DNA from: Paracoccaceae bacterium | GTDB lineage: Bacteria > Pseudomonadota > Alphaproteobacteria > Rhodobacterales > Rhodobacteraceae | DNA length: 5,080 nt | Direction: 5' to 3' | Assembly (NCBI GenBank): GCA_006227805.1 | Contig: SBFT01000354.1 | Coordinates: forward strand, 1-5,080 | Shown: positions 1-5,080 of the stretch, one piece after another | Layout of the letters: every line of letters starts with the position of its first letter | How positions within the stretch are numbered: position 1 is the stretch's first letter | The notes under the pieces: generated by a model | Database searches by the model: none | What the model saw: only the letters and a program-made list of their open reading frames with translations | What the model was told of the DNA's origin: nothing | Program-made: the position numbers and the translations under genes

Positions 1-551
1 GCGGCCAGGCCGGGACGACCCGCGCGCCAGTCGCGCGCCCCGTGCCGCAGGTCCAGGTAGCCCAGCACGCAGCCGACCGCGATCTTGCCCGCGTCGATCT
101 CGCCCGCAAGGCTCGACATCCAGCGCGCCTCGATCGCGTCCAGCGCACGCGCCACCTTGGCCCATTGCCCGTCGACCCACTGGGACGAACGCTTGTCCTC
201 GTCGCGGAAGCGTGTCTCGTAGACCATCAGAACGGCGGCATCCAGCATCCCGTCGGCCGTGGCTTCCAGCGTCAGGATGTCCCAGAGGCGGGCTTCCGGG
301 TAGAACCTGCCCCCCGCCAGGGTGTCGATGTAGCGCGTGATCACCCGGCTGTCGAACAGCGTCGGGCCGTCGTCGCGCACCAGGGCCGGGATCTTGCCCA
401 GCGGATTGACCGCGATCAGATCGCGGGACGGACCCACGGGCGTCGTCGTGACCTCGACCTCCTCGATGCGGTCCGACAGTCCAGCCTCGGCGATCATCAC
501 GCGCACCTTGCGCGCGAAGGGCGACGCGCCCGAGGTCATCAGCTTCATCAT
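1..551 (-). CDS. YibF-like glutathione S-transferase family protein, 3' end cut by window edge
   Basis: Cytosolic GST-fold protein, of which 183 codons are visible. The N-terminal thioredoxin-like domain covers about residues 1-80. It has an SPF motif at residues 10-12, where the GST catalytic Ser/Cys sits, NPLGKIPAL (49-57) with the expected cis-proline at Pro55, and a DS pair (67-68) at the glutathione gamma-glutamyl binding site. The helical C-terminal domain begins near residue 87. From memory it resembles E. coli YibF throughout (LEATADGMLDA, KVARALDAIEARW, GYLDLRH). YibF has about 202 residues, so roughly 20 are missing. The start at 551 is chosen because AAAGGA (560-565) lies 8 nt upstream; a second ATG follows directly at 548. 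It is the fifth gene of the minus-strand run, 29 nt after the PaiB-like gene, with no terminator between. The substrate is unknown, and the YibF group has no firmly established reaction. The family call is secure; a detoxification role is only inferred. Confidence 0.9.
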   Translation of the reverse strand, partial: MMKLMTSGASPFARKVRVMIAEAGLSDRIEEVEVTTTPVGPSRDLIAVNPLGKIPALVRDDGPTLFDSRVITRYIDTLAGGRFYPEARLWDILTLEATADGMLDAAVLMVYETRFRDEDKRSSQWVDGQWAKVARALDAIEARWMSSLAGEIDAGKIAVGCVLGYLDLRHGARDWRAGRPGLA

Positions 552-580
552 CTTCTTGGTCCTTTCGGGTGGGGGCGCAC

Positions 581-1201
581 TCACAAGCTGCGCATCAGGG
601 CGGCCAGAAGGCGCGCTTCGCTGCCGATGCCGAAGGCCTCGATCCCGTCGGCCGCGCGCAGGCGCACGTCATCGGTCTTGTTCTGGTTCATTTTCCAGGT
701 GCCGTCCACTGCTTCCACGATCAGGCGCACGGGCACGATCTGGCGCATCATGCGGTCGCGCGACTCGGGCGTCATCTTGGCGGTGGTCCAGGGGGTCTTG
801 GGCAGGAGACGGTCCTCGAAATGCGCCGATTGCGCGTCGAGAAGCGCGCGCATCTCCTCTTGCGGGCGCAGCGACAGGCGACCGGTCAGGTGGACGGCGA
901 TGTAGTTCCAGGTCGGCACCTGGTCCCGCACCCCGTACCAGTCGGGCGAGACATAGGCGTCAGGCCCTGAAACCGCGATCCGCGCCGCCAGTTCGCCCCC
1001 CGCCAGAGCCCGCGCGATCGGGTTCGACCGCACCAGGTGCAGATGCGCCTCAGTGCCGTCCTCGTCCAGCAGGAAGGGCACGTGGGCCAGCATCGGCGCC
1101 GCATCGCCCGCCGACACGGCCAGGATGCCGAAGCCGCGCTCGCGCGCCCAGGCCAGGTTCCGACCGGGCGTTTCAGAGTGGTAGATCGGGTTGGGATGCA
1201 T
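581..1201 (-). CDS. PaiB-family FMN-binding split-barrel protein (putative negative transcriptional regulator)
   Basis: A 206-residue protein matching the PaiB / FMN_bind_2 family (PF04299), which has the split beta-barrel fold of pyridoxamine-phosphate oxidases. Family landmarks are AHVPF (39-43), LHLVRSNP (54-61), YVSPDWYG (83-90), VPTWNYIAVHLTG (95-107) and WKMNQNK (169-175). Full length agrees with the family. In Bacillus subtilis, PaiB is named for repressing sporulation and degradative-enzyme genes. No helix-turn-helix is visible here, so DNA binding should not be assumed; an FMN- or haem-binding oxidoreductase-like role is equally possible. The ATG at 1201 is supported by AGAAGG (1211-1216) 9 nt upstream. 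It lies 54 nt after thiQ and 29 nt before the GST gene. The gap before it contains no hairpin with a T-run, so read-through from the thi operon is likely, though its own promoter cannot be excluded. Confidence 0.9.
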   Translation of the reverse strand: MHPNPIYHSETPGRNLAWARERGFGILAVSAGDAAPMLAHVPFLLDEDGTEAHLHLVRSNPIARALAGGELAARIAVSGPDAYVSPDWYGVRDQVPTWNYIAVHLTGRLSLRPQEEMRALLDAQSAHFEDRLLPKTPWTTAKMTPESRDRMMRQIVPVRLIVEAVDGTWKMNQNKTDDVRLRAADGIEAFGIGSEARLLAALMRSL

Positions 1202-1255
1202 CGCGCGGCGCCTTCTCTCGGGTGCCTTCGGTATCGCGCGGGAAAGCGGGTGCGT

Positions 1256-1972
1256 CTAGTCCCTGCCCAGATAGGCGCGCAGCCCCTCGGGCGGGTGGTC
1301 GAGAAGGGCCGCCGTGGCGGTGGGGGGGTGGGCCACTCCGTCCTCGACCACGATGACCTGGTCCGCGATCCTGCGCGCATCGGCGGGATCATGGGTGACC
1401 ATCATCAGGGTCGCGCCGGTCTCGGCCGCCAGTTCGGCCACCAGCTCCAGCATGTCCGCCTTCAGGGCCGGTCCCAGCGCCGCGAAGGGTTCGTCCAGCA
1501 GCAGAAGCGGCTTGTCCTGGACCAGGACCCGCGCCAGCGCCGCGCGGCTCTGCTGGCCGCCCGAGAGTTGCGCGGGCTTGCGGTCGTCGAGGCCGCCCAG
1601 ACCGACGCGCGCCAGAGCCCGCGTGACGCGGGCGCGCTGGTCGGCGTTCAGACGCAGACCGGGGTCGATGCCAAGACCGACGTTCTGCGCGATGCTCAGG
1701 TGCGGGAACAGGTTGCCGTCCTGGAACAGGATCGCGCAGGGGCGTTTGCCGGGGGGCAATGCGGTGATGTCGCCGCCGTCCCACAGGATGCGGCCCCGGG
1801 GCGTGTCGTGAAACCCCGCGACCGCGCCCAGCAGCGTCGACTTGCCGGCGCCCGAAGGCCCCATGACCGCGACCCGCGCGCCCTTCGGCACCTGCAATGT
1901 CGCGGCGACGCGGAAGCCGCCATTGTCGATGATCAGGTCCTCAAGCCTCAGCACCGCGCCGCCCCACCGCAT
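1256..1972 (-). CDS. thiQ: Thiamine ABC transporter, ATP-binding protein ThiQ
   Basis: Cytoplasmic ATPase that powers thiamine (and probably TMP/TPP) import through ThiP. Numbering from ATG 1972 (238 aa): Walker A GPSGAGKST (38-46), Q-loop Gln84 in LFQDGNLF, ABC signature LSGGQQ (136-141), Walker B LLLLD plus catalytic Glu161, and H-loop His194. It resembles E. coli ThiQ closely, including PGLRLNA after the Q-loop. The D-loop reads AALG instead of the usual SALD, with Gly167 in place of Asp. Start choice is uncertain. ATG 1972 overlaps the end of thiP by 32 nt and has no clear Shine-Dalgarno. A GTG at 1954 would give an N-terminus beginning MLRLEDL, very like E. coli MLKLTDI, with a G-rich stretch upstream and a 14-nt overlap. 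Either way, translational coupling to thiP is likely. Function is assigned from similarity and from position after thiB and thiP. Confidence 0.95.
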   Translation of the reverse strand: MRWGGAVLRLEDLIIDNGGFRVAATLQVPKGARVAVMGPSGAGKSTLLGAVAGFHDTPRGRILWDGGDITALPPGKRPCAILFQDGNLFPHLSIAQNVGLGIDPGLRLNADQRARVTRALARVGLGGLDDRKPAQLSGGQQSRAALARVLVQDKPLLLLDEPFAALGPALKADMLELVAELAAETGATLMMVTHDPADARRIADQVIVVEDGVAHPPTATAALLDHPPEGLRAYLGRD

Positions 1973-3497
1973 CGAACACCCAGAACAGCCCCAGCGACAG
2001 CGCCAGCAGCAGAAGGGCCGCGCCCGCCGCGGCCTCGGTCTGGTAACTGCCCATCAGGCGATACATCTGCAAGGGCAGAGTGGCGGCCTCTGCATCGGCA
2101 AACAGCGCGATCACCCCGAGGTCGCCCATCGACAGCGCGGCGGTGAGGCCCGCGGCAAAGCCCAGCCGCACCCGCATCCGGGGCAGGACGACCCGGGCCA
2201 ACCAGTCGCGCGGGCGCATGTCCAGGGACAGGCCCAGCCGGCCATAGCCTTGCGCGGTGTCGCGCGCCGCCGGGATCAGGATGCGCAGGGCGAAGGGCAG
2301 GGCCATCAGGACATTGACCAGCGCCGTCACCGGCAGGGCCAGCGATGCAGGACTGATCCACGGGTTCAGAAGGATGAAGAACCCCGTCCCGATCACCAGG
2401 GGCGAGGCCGCCAGCCCGAGGATCCCCGCGCCGTCGCCTGCCAGGCGTCGGCCCGAGGCCACCGCCAGCGCCATCGGCAAGGCCAGCACCAGCATCAGGG
2501 CGGTCGAGGCCAGCGCGACGAGGACCGAGCGCAGGCTGGCCTCCCAGACCTGCGGCGGCAGCCGGGTCAGGCCGCCCAGACCGTCCGCCACGATCGCGGC
2601 CAGCGGCAGCAGCAGGAACAGCGCGGTCAGCGCGATCAGCGCGCCGTCCCACAGGGCGAGGCCGGGCCCGCCCGTGTCCCAGCGGCGGGTCATGCGGTCG
2701 AGCCCCCCGCCCGACCCTTCGCCGGGCGATAGCCACAGGGCCAGGGCGGCGGCACTTCCCGCGAGCGCGATCTGGATCAGCGCCAGAAGCGCCGCGCGTC
2801 CGAGGTCGAAGTCGAAAAGGAACGCCTGGTAGATCGCCAGCTCCACGGTGGTCGCGCGCGGTCCGCCGCCCAGCGTCAGCGCCACCGCGAAGCTGGTCAG
2901 GCAGATCGCGAAGACCACCGCCCAGATGCCGGGAACCAGCCGCGCCAGCATCGGGCGTTCCAGCCAGCGCGTGCTGTCGCGGGGGCCGAAGCCCAGTTGA
3001 GCGGCCAGGCGGAAATGCTCGGCGGGAATGTCGCGCCAGCCCTGCAGGATCAGCCTTGTGGCCAGCGGCAGGTTGAAGAAGACATGGGCCAGGACGACGC
3101 CGTGCAACCCGTAGATCTGAAGGGGCGGCAGGCCGACGAGGGAAGCCGCGTCGCTGATCCAGCCGCTGCGTCCGAAGACCGCCAGGAGGCCGAAGACCGC
3201 GACGATCACCGGCAGGATGAAGGGCGCCCCCAGCAGTGTCACCAGAACAGCGCGGCCCGGAAAGCCGCGCCGCGCCAGCGCGCGGGCGACCGGGATCGCC
3301 AGCGCGACCGACAGCGTCGCGGACAGGACCGCCTGCGTCACCGAAAAGCGGATCGCGGCCCAGTCGGCGGGTCCGAGGCCCCGACCCCCCTCGGCGCGCC
3401 AGAGCACGGCCGCCACCGGGCCCAGGATCACCGCGGCGACCAGGGCCGCCGCGGCAAGTCCCGCCGCGGGGCTTACCGGCTGAGCGCGGCCAGCCAT
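1941..3497 (-). CDS. thiP: Thiamine ABC transporter, fused two-domain permease ThiP
   Basis: Inner-membrane permease of 518 aa (E. coli ThiP is about 536) containing two MetI-like permease halves in one chain, with about 12 hydrophobic segments expected. The N-terminal half includes the first helix (about 11-33) and the ThiP-typical LGGGPRATTVELAIYQAF near residues 209-226. Its ThiQ-contacting EAA loop is around 156-184 (DIPAEHFRLAAQLGFGPRD). The second EAA loop is around 401-431 (ARDTAQGYGRLGLSLDMRPRD), followed by GDLGVIALFADAEAATLPL and MGSYQTE near the C-terminus. All these stretches match E. coli ThiP as I recall it. ATG 3497 overlaps the 3' end of thiB by 25 nt and has no recognisable Shine-Dalgarno, and no other ATG lies nearby. 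Translation therefore probably depends on ribosomes finishing thiB, which would extend riboswitch control to it. Its stop at 1941 lies inside the start of thiQ. Confidence 0.95.
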   Translation of the reverse strand: MAGRAQPVSPAAGLAAAALVAAVILGPVAAVLWRAEGGRGLGPADWAAIRFSVTQAVLSATLSVALAIPVARALARRGFPGRAVLVTLLGAPFILPVIVAVFGLLAVFGRSGWISDAASLVGLPPLQIYGLHGVVLAHVFFNLPLATRLILQGWRDIPAEHFRLAAQLGFGPRDSTRWLERPMLARLVPGIWAVVFAICLTSFAVALTLGGGPRATTVELAIYQAFLFDFDLGRAALLALIQIALAGSAAALALWLSPGEGSGGGLDRMTRRWDTGGPGLALWDGALIALTALFLLLPLAAIVADGLGGLTRLPPQVWEASLRSVLVALASTALMLVLALPMALAVASGRRLAGDGAGILGLAASPLVIGTGFFILLNPWISPASLALPVTALVNVLMALPFALRILIPAARDTAQGYGRLGLSLDMRPRDWLARVVLPRMRVRLGFAAGLTAALSMGDLGVIALFADAEAATLPLQMYRLMGSYQTEAAAGAALLLLALSLGLFWVFDAVGRRGAEA

Positions 3498-4450
3498 TCG
3501 GCCAACGCGGCGTCGCGGACCTCGCTTGCCTGCGCCGGTGGCACCAGCAGCGCCCTTTCCGGAACGGTCAGCGTCTCGAAGCCTGCAGGAAGGCCGCTTT
3601 CCGGGGTGACCGCGGGATACATCCAGTTGGTCGTGGGGATCACGCTCTGGAAGGCTTCGGTCACCATGAAGGCCAGGAAGCGGTCCGCCAGTTCGGGCTG
3701 ATCGGTCCCGGCCAGCTTGCCGGCCACCTCGATCTGAAGGTAATGGCCCTCGTCGAAGGCGGCGGCGGCCCTGGTCGCGTCATCCTCGGCGATCAGGTGA
3801 TAGGCGGGCGAGGTCGTGTAGGACAGGACCATGTCCGCCTCGCCATCGAGGAACAGGCCATAGGCCTCGGACCAGCCCTTGGTGACGGTGACGATGTTGT
3901 CGGCCAGCCCTTCCCAGATCGCGGGGGCCTCGTCGCCATAGGCGGTCTTGACCCACATCAGCAGGCCCAGTCCCGGCGTGGACGACCGCGGGTCCTGGAT
4001 CACGATCTTCAGGTCGCTTTCGGCCAGGGCCCGGAAGTTCGCCGGTGCGGCCAGCTCCGCGTTGTGGACGAAGGCGAAATAGCCCCAGTCGTAGGGCACG
4101 AAGGTCGCGTCGTCCCAGGCGACGGGCAGGTCGTAGTCCGCCGTCACCGAATGCGGCGCGAAGAGGCCGGTCTCGACCGCCGCGGCCGTGAGGTTGGTGT
4201 CGAGGCCCAGCACGATGTCGGCGTCCGTGCGTGCGCCTTCCAGCTTGACGCGTGCCAGAAGGGCCGCGCCGTCGCCCGCGGCCACGAATTGCAGGTCGCA
4301 GTCGCAGGTGGCCTCGAACGCCGCCTCGATCTGCGGGCCGGGGCCCCAGTCGGCGACGAAGCTGTCATAGGTGTAGATGGTCAGGACGGGCTTCTCGGCC
4401 CATGCGGCCGTTGCAGTCAAAACGCCCGCAGCAAATGCAAGATACTTCAT
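3473..4450 (-). CDS. thiB: Thiamine-binding periplasmic protein ThiB (TbpA)
   Basis: Periplasmic substrate-binding protein that captures thiamine, TMP or TPP and delivers it to ThiP. With ATG 4450 the product is 325 aa (E. coli ThiB is 327). Residues 1-18 form a signal peptide: MKYL, a hydrophobic core and AWA before Glu19 as the probable cleavage site. ThiB hallmarks follow: YTYDSFVADWGPGP (26-39), paired cysteines CDC (49-51, as in E. coli CNC), DPRSSTPGLGLL (153-164), KGWSEAYGLF (191-200), YTTSPAYH (211-218) and NWMYP (275-279). The aromatic residues in these motifs correspond to the thiamine pocket of E. coli TbpA, from memory. The start is decided by GGAGG at 4457-4461, 6 nt before ATG 4450. 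An in-frame ATG at 4480 would add ten residues including CRRKRR, which would spoil the signal peptide and span the ribosome-binding site. First gene of the operon, 50 nt after the TPP aptamer. Confidence 0.97.
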   Translation of the reverse strand: MKYLAFAAGVLTATAAWAEKPVLTIYTYDSFVADWGPGPQIEAAFEATCDCDLQFVAAGDGAALLARVKLEGARTDADIVLGLDTNLTAAAVETGLFAPHSVTADYDLPVAWDDATFVPYDWGYFAFVHNAELAAPANFRALAESDLKIVIQDPRSSTPGLGLLMWVKTAYGDEAPAIWEGLADNIVTVTKGWSEAYGLFLDGEADMVLSYTTSPAYHLIAEDDATRAAAAFDEGHYLQIEVAGKLAGTDQPELADRFLAFMVTEAFQSVIPTTNWMYPAVTPESGLPAGFETLTVPERALLVPPAQASEVRDAALAEWLAALSR

Positions 4451-4455
4451 TGGCA

Positions 4456-4487
4456 TCCTCCGTTTGCGGCGACAGGGCAAGGGAGGA
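4456..4487 (-). promoter_or_regulatory. Riboswitch expression platform: hairpin sequestering the thiB Shine-Dalgarno
   Basis: On the minus strand, TCCTCC (4487-4482) is the exact reverse complement of GGAGGA (4461-4456). The latter contains the thiB Shine-Dalgarno GGAGG. The 20-nt stretch between them would form the loop. The six pairs would mask the ribosome-binding site. No T-run follows, so this is not an intrinsic terminator. The arrangement points to control of translation initiation by the TPP aptamer just upstream. The pairing is seen in the sequence; the regulatory role is inferred. Confidence 0.7.
4457..4461 (-). promoter_or_regulatory. thiB ribosome-binding site
   Basis: GGAGG on the minus strand, 6 nt before ATG 4450. 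It is the strongest Shine-Dalgarno on the minus strand and it decides the thiB start: the nearby ATG at 4456 would touch it and the ATG at 4480 lies upstream of it. Confidence 0.85.
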
Positions 4488-4500
4488 GTTTCAATCCTTT

Positions 4501-4585
4501 ACCTTCCCTCCGCCGGTACTAGCCGGTTCAGGTTCAACGGGTTCGCTTGCGCATCTCAGCCCTGCGTCACAGGGCACCCCGAGGT
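4501..4585 (-). ncRNA. TPP riboswitch aptamer (THI element)
   Basis: Cis-acting leader RNA that binds thiamine pyrophosphate. Read on the minus strand it has the conserved THI-element blocks in order: ACCT of P1 (4585-4582), CGGGGTGCCC (4581-4572), GGGCTGAGA (4562-4554, including the CTGAGA of the pyrimidine-sensing arm), ACCCGTTGAACCTGAA, and a pyrophosphate-sensing stem CCGG-CTAGTA-CCGG. It ends in GGAGGGAAGG (4511-4502) and the closing AGGT (4504-4501), which pairs with the first ACCT. The variable P3 stem is GCCCTG/CAGGGC closed by a 5-nt loop. Its place directly before thiB fits the known regulation of thiBPQ operons. High TPP should reduce expression of the transporter and perhaps of the two genes behind it. 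Confidence 0.96.
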
Positions 4586-4592
4586 GACGCCG

Positions 4593-4621
4593 GGTATAGA
4601 GCCGCGCGCGTGCGCTGGCAA
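4593..4621 (-). promoter_or_regulatory. Candidate sigma70 promoter of the thi operon
   Basis: On the minus strand, -35 TTGCCA (4621-4616, five of six matches to TTGACA), a 17-nt spacer, then -10 TATACC (4598-4593, four of six, lacking the final T). Transcription would start near 4586, right at the first base of the aptamer, which is what a riboswitch leader needs. The position strengthens the call; it is not experimentally supported here. Confidence 0.6.
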
Positions 4622-4624
4622 GGC

Positions 4625-4651
4625 GCCCGGAGAATTTCGAATTTTCCGGGC
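4625..4651. repeat. Inverted repeat 1: 12-bp stem with a 3-nt loop
   Basis: Arms 4625-4636 (GCCCGGAGAATT) and 4640-4651 (AATTTTCCGGGC) pair over all 12 positions with a single G-T wobble (4632/4644), closed by TCG. It is A/T-rich at the top in an otherwise G+C-rich region. No T-run follows on either strand, so it does not look like an intrinsic terminator. It begins only 3 bp from the -35 box of the thi promoter. It could be an operator, a REP-like intergenic repeat or a processed RNA structure. Confidence 0.75.
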
Positions 4652-4673
4652 CGATTTCTTTGCAAGAAATCGG
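4651..4673. repeat. Inverted repeat 2: perfect 10-bp stem with a 3-nt loop
   Basis: Arms CCGATTTCTT (4651-4660) and AAGAAATCGG (4664-4673) are perfect reverse complements separated by TGC. It abuts inverted repeat 1, sharing base 4651, so the two form a tandem pair. It ends 9 bp before the candidate aroC -35 box. No T-run follows on either strand. Function unknown. Confidence 0.8.
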
Positions 4674-4682
4674 GTGCGCCGC

Positions 4683-4711
4683 TTGGCAAGGTGGCCCTTC
4701 GCCCTTATTGC
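4683..4711 (+). promoter_or_regulatory. Candidate sigma70 promoter of aroC
   Basis: -35 TTGGCA (4683-4688, five of six matches), a 17-nt spacer, then -10 TATTGC (4706-4711, three of six). Transcription would start near 4718, leaving a leader of about 24 nt before aroC. The -10 is weak, so this remains a candidate chosen mainly for spacing and position. Confidence 0.4.
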
Positions 4712-4741
4712 CGCAGACGAGACCTGTCGGGGAGGCGAGCG

Positions 4742-5080
4742 ATGTCCTTCAACACTTTCGGGCGCATGTTCCGCGTCACCACCTGGGGCGAAAGCCATGG
4801 GCCCGCCCTGGGCGCCACGGTGGACGGTTGTCCGCCGGGCGTGCCGATCGACGAGGCCATGATCCAGCACTGGCTGGACCGCCGAAAGCCGGGGCAGAAC
4901 AAGTACACGACCCAGCGGCGCGAGGCGGACGAGGTGCGCATCCTCTCCGGCGTCTTCGAGGGCCGGACCACCGGCACGCCGGTTCAGCTGATGATCGAGA
5001 ACACCGACCAGCGGTCCAAGGATTACGGCGACATCGCCCGTGCCTTCCGCCCCGGCCATGCCGACATCGCCTATCACCTG
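4742..5080 (+). CDS. aroC: Chorismate synthase AroC, N-terminal 113 residues (cut by window edge)
   Basis: Cytosolic enzyme of the shikimate pathway that converts 5-enolpyruvylshikimate-3-phosphate to chorismate using reduced FMN, without net redox change. The visible part begins MSFNTFGRMFRVTTWGESHG, the typical AroC N-terminus. GESHGPALGATVDGCP (residues 17-32) fits the first chorismate synthase signature and contains the conserved catalytic histidine (His20). DRRKPGQNKYTTQRREADEV (46-65), FEGRTTGTP (72-80) and FRPGHADIAYHL (102-113) are further conserved blocks. Typical proteins have about 360 residues, so roughly two thirds lie outside the window. ATG 4742 is supported by GGGGAGG (4729-4735) 6 nt upstream. 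It is transcribed divergently from the thi operon and shares the 291-nt intergenic region with it. No sign of degradation. Confidence 0.97.
   Translation, partial: MSFNTFGRMFRVTTWGESHGPALGATVDGCPPGVPIDEAMIQHWLDRRKPGQNKYTTQRREADEVRILSGVFEGRTTGTPVQLMIENTDQRSKDYGDIARAFRPGHADIAYHL

Noticed and set aside
1202..1255. Terminator or separate promoter in the thiQ to PaiB-like gap
   Set aside because: No stem-loop with a T-run and no convincing -35/-10 pair found by eye in these 54 nt.
42..1356. Long plus-strand open frames (42-905 and 337-1356) opposite the GST, PaiB-like and thiQ genes
   Set aside because: They are antisense shadows of G+C-rich genes. The products are Arg/Pro/Ala-rich with no domain I recognise, while the minus strand encodes clear families.
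1037..2732. Plus-strand open frames 1037-2146 and 1842-2732, with Gln/Arg/Gly-rich products
   Set aside because: They lie antisense to thiQ and thiP. The Gln-rich composition comes from reading Leu (CTG) codons backwards as CAG. No ribosome-binding site or family match.
4451..4480. Longer thiB start at ATG 4480
   Set aside because: The extension carries CRRKRR before the signal peptide and overlaps the Shine-Dalgarno and its masking hairpin. ATG 4450 has ideal spacing to GGAGG.
2997..4522. Plus-strand open frames 2997-3701 and 3236-4522
   Set aside because: Antisense to thiP and thiB. The second also crosses the riboswitch edge. Biased, low-complexity products without motifs.
4625..4673. 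Intrinsic terminator made by the tandem hairpins
   Set aside because: No T-run follows on either strand, and the flanking genes diverge, so no transcript is expected to end here.
4556..5077. Minus-strand open frame of 173 codons opposite aroC
   Set aside because: It runs across the intergenic hairpins and the riboswitch and is antisense to an unmistakable AroC. No supporting ribosome-binding site was recognised.
1..5080. CRISPR array, insertion sequence, tRNA, attachment site or defence system
   Set aside because: No regularly spaced direct repeats, transposase-like protein, terminal inverted repeats or cloverleaf seen. All coding capacity is accounted for by six metabolic, transport or housekeeping-type genes.

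Overview
The window looks like chromosomal DNA of a G+C-rich alphaproteobacterium, most likely of the Rhodobacterales (Paracoccus/Rhodobacter/Roseobacter type). That placement is by eye, from strong G/C bias at third codon positions, the style of the proteins and the form of the TPP riboswitch. It was not tested by a search.

Layout. Positions 1-4450 hold five genes, all on the minus strand. In transcription order they are thiB (periplasmic thiamine-binding protein, 4450-3473), thiP (fused two-domain permease, 3497-1941), thiQ (ATPase, 1972-1256), a PaiB-family split-barrel flavin-binding protein (1201-581), and a YibF-like glutathione S-transferase (551 to beyond the left edge). thiB/thiP and thiP/thiQ overlap. 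The last two genes follow after gaps of 54 and 29 nt with no visible terminator, so all five may form one transcript. On the plus strand aroC (chorismate synthase) starts at 4742 and runs off the right edge.

The control region, 4451-4741, serves both directions. A TPP riboswitch aptamer (4501-4585, minus) precedes thiB. Between it and thiB is a short expression platform in which a 6-nt sequence is exactly complementary to the thiB Shine-Dalgarno. This suggests that translation initiation, rather than transcription termination, is switched. A good sigma70-like promoter for the thi operon would start the RNA almost exactly at the aptamer. A weaker candidate promoter faces aroC. Between the two promoters are two back-to-back A/T-rich hairpins (4625-4673), which the genes do not explain.

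How it works together. ThiB captures thiamine in the periplasm, ThiP carries it through the inner membrane and ThiQ powers import. Intracellular thiamine is converted to TPP, which binds the riboswitch and turns the operon down. The PaiB-like protein and the GST have no established role in thiamine uptake; their link is positional only. AroC belongs to aromatic amino acid synthesis and simply shares the intergenic region.

The window is mostly well-known biology. I see no wholly new system. The items most worth a second look are the tandem hairpins, the riboswitch expression platform and the two unexpected operon passengers.
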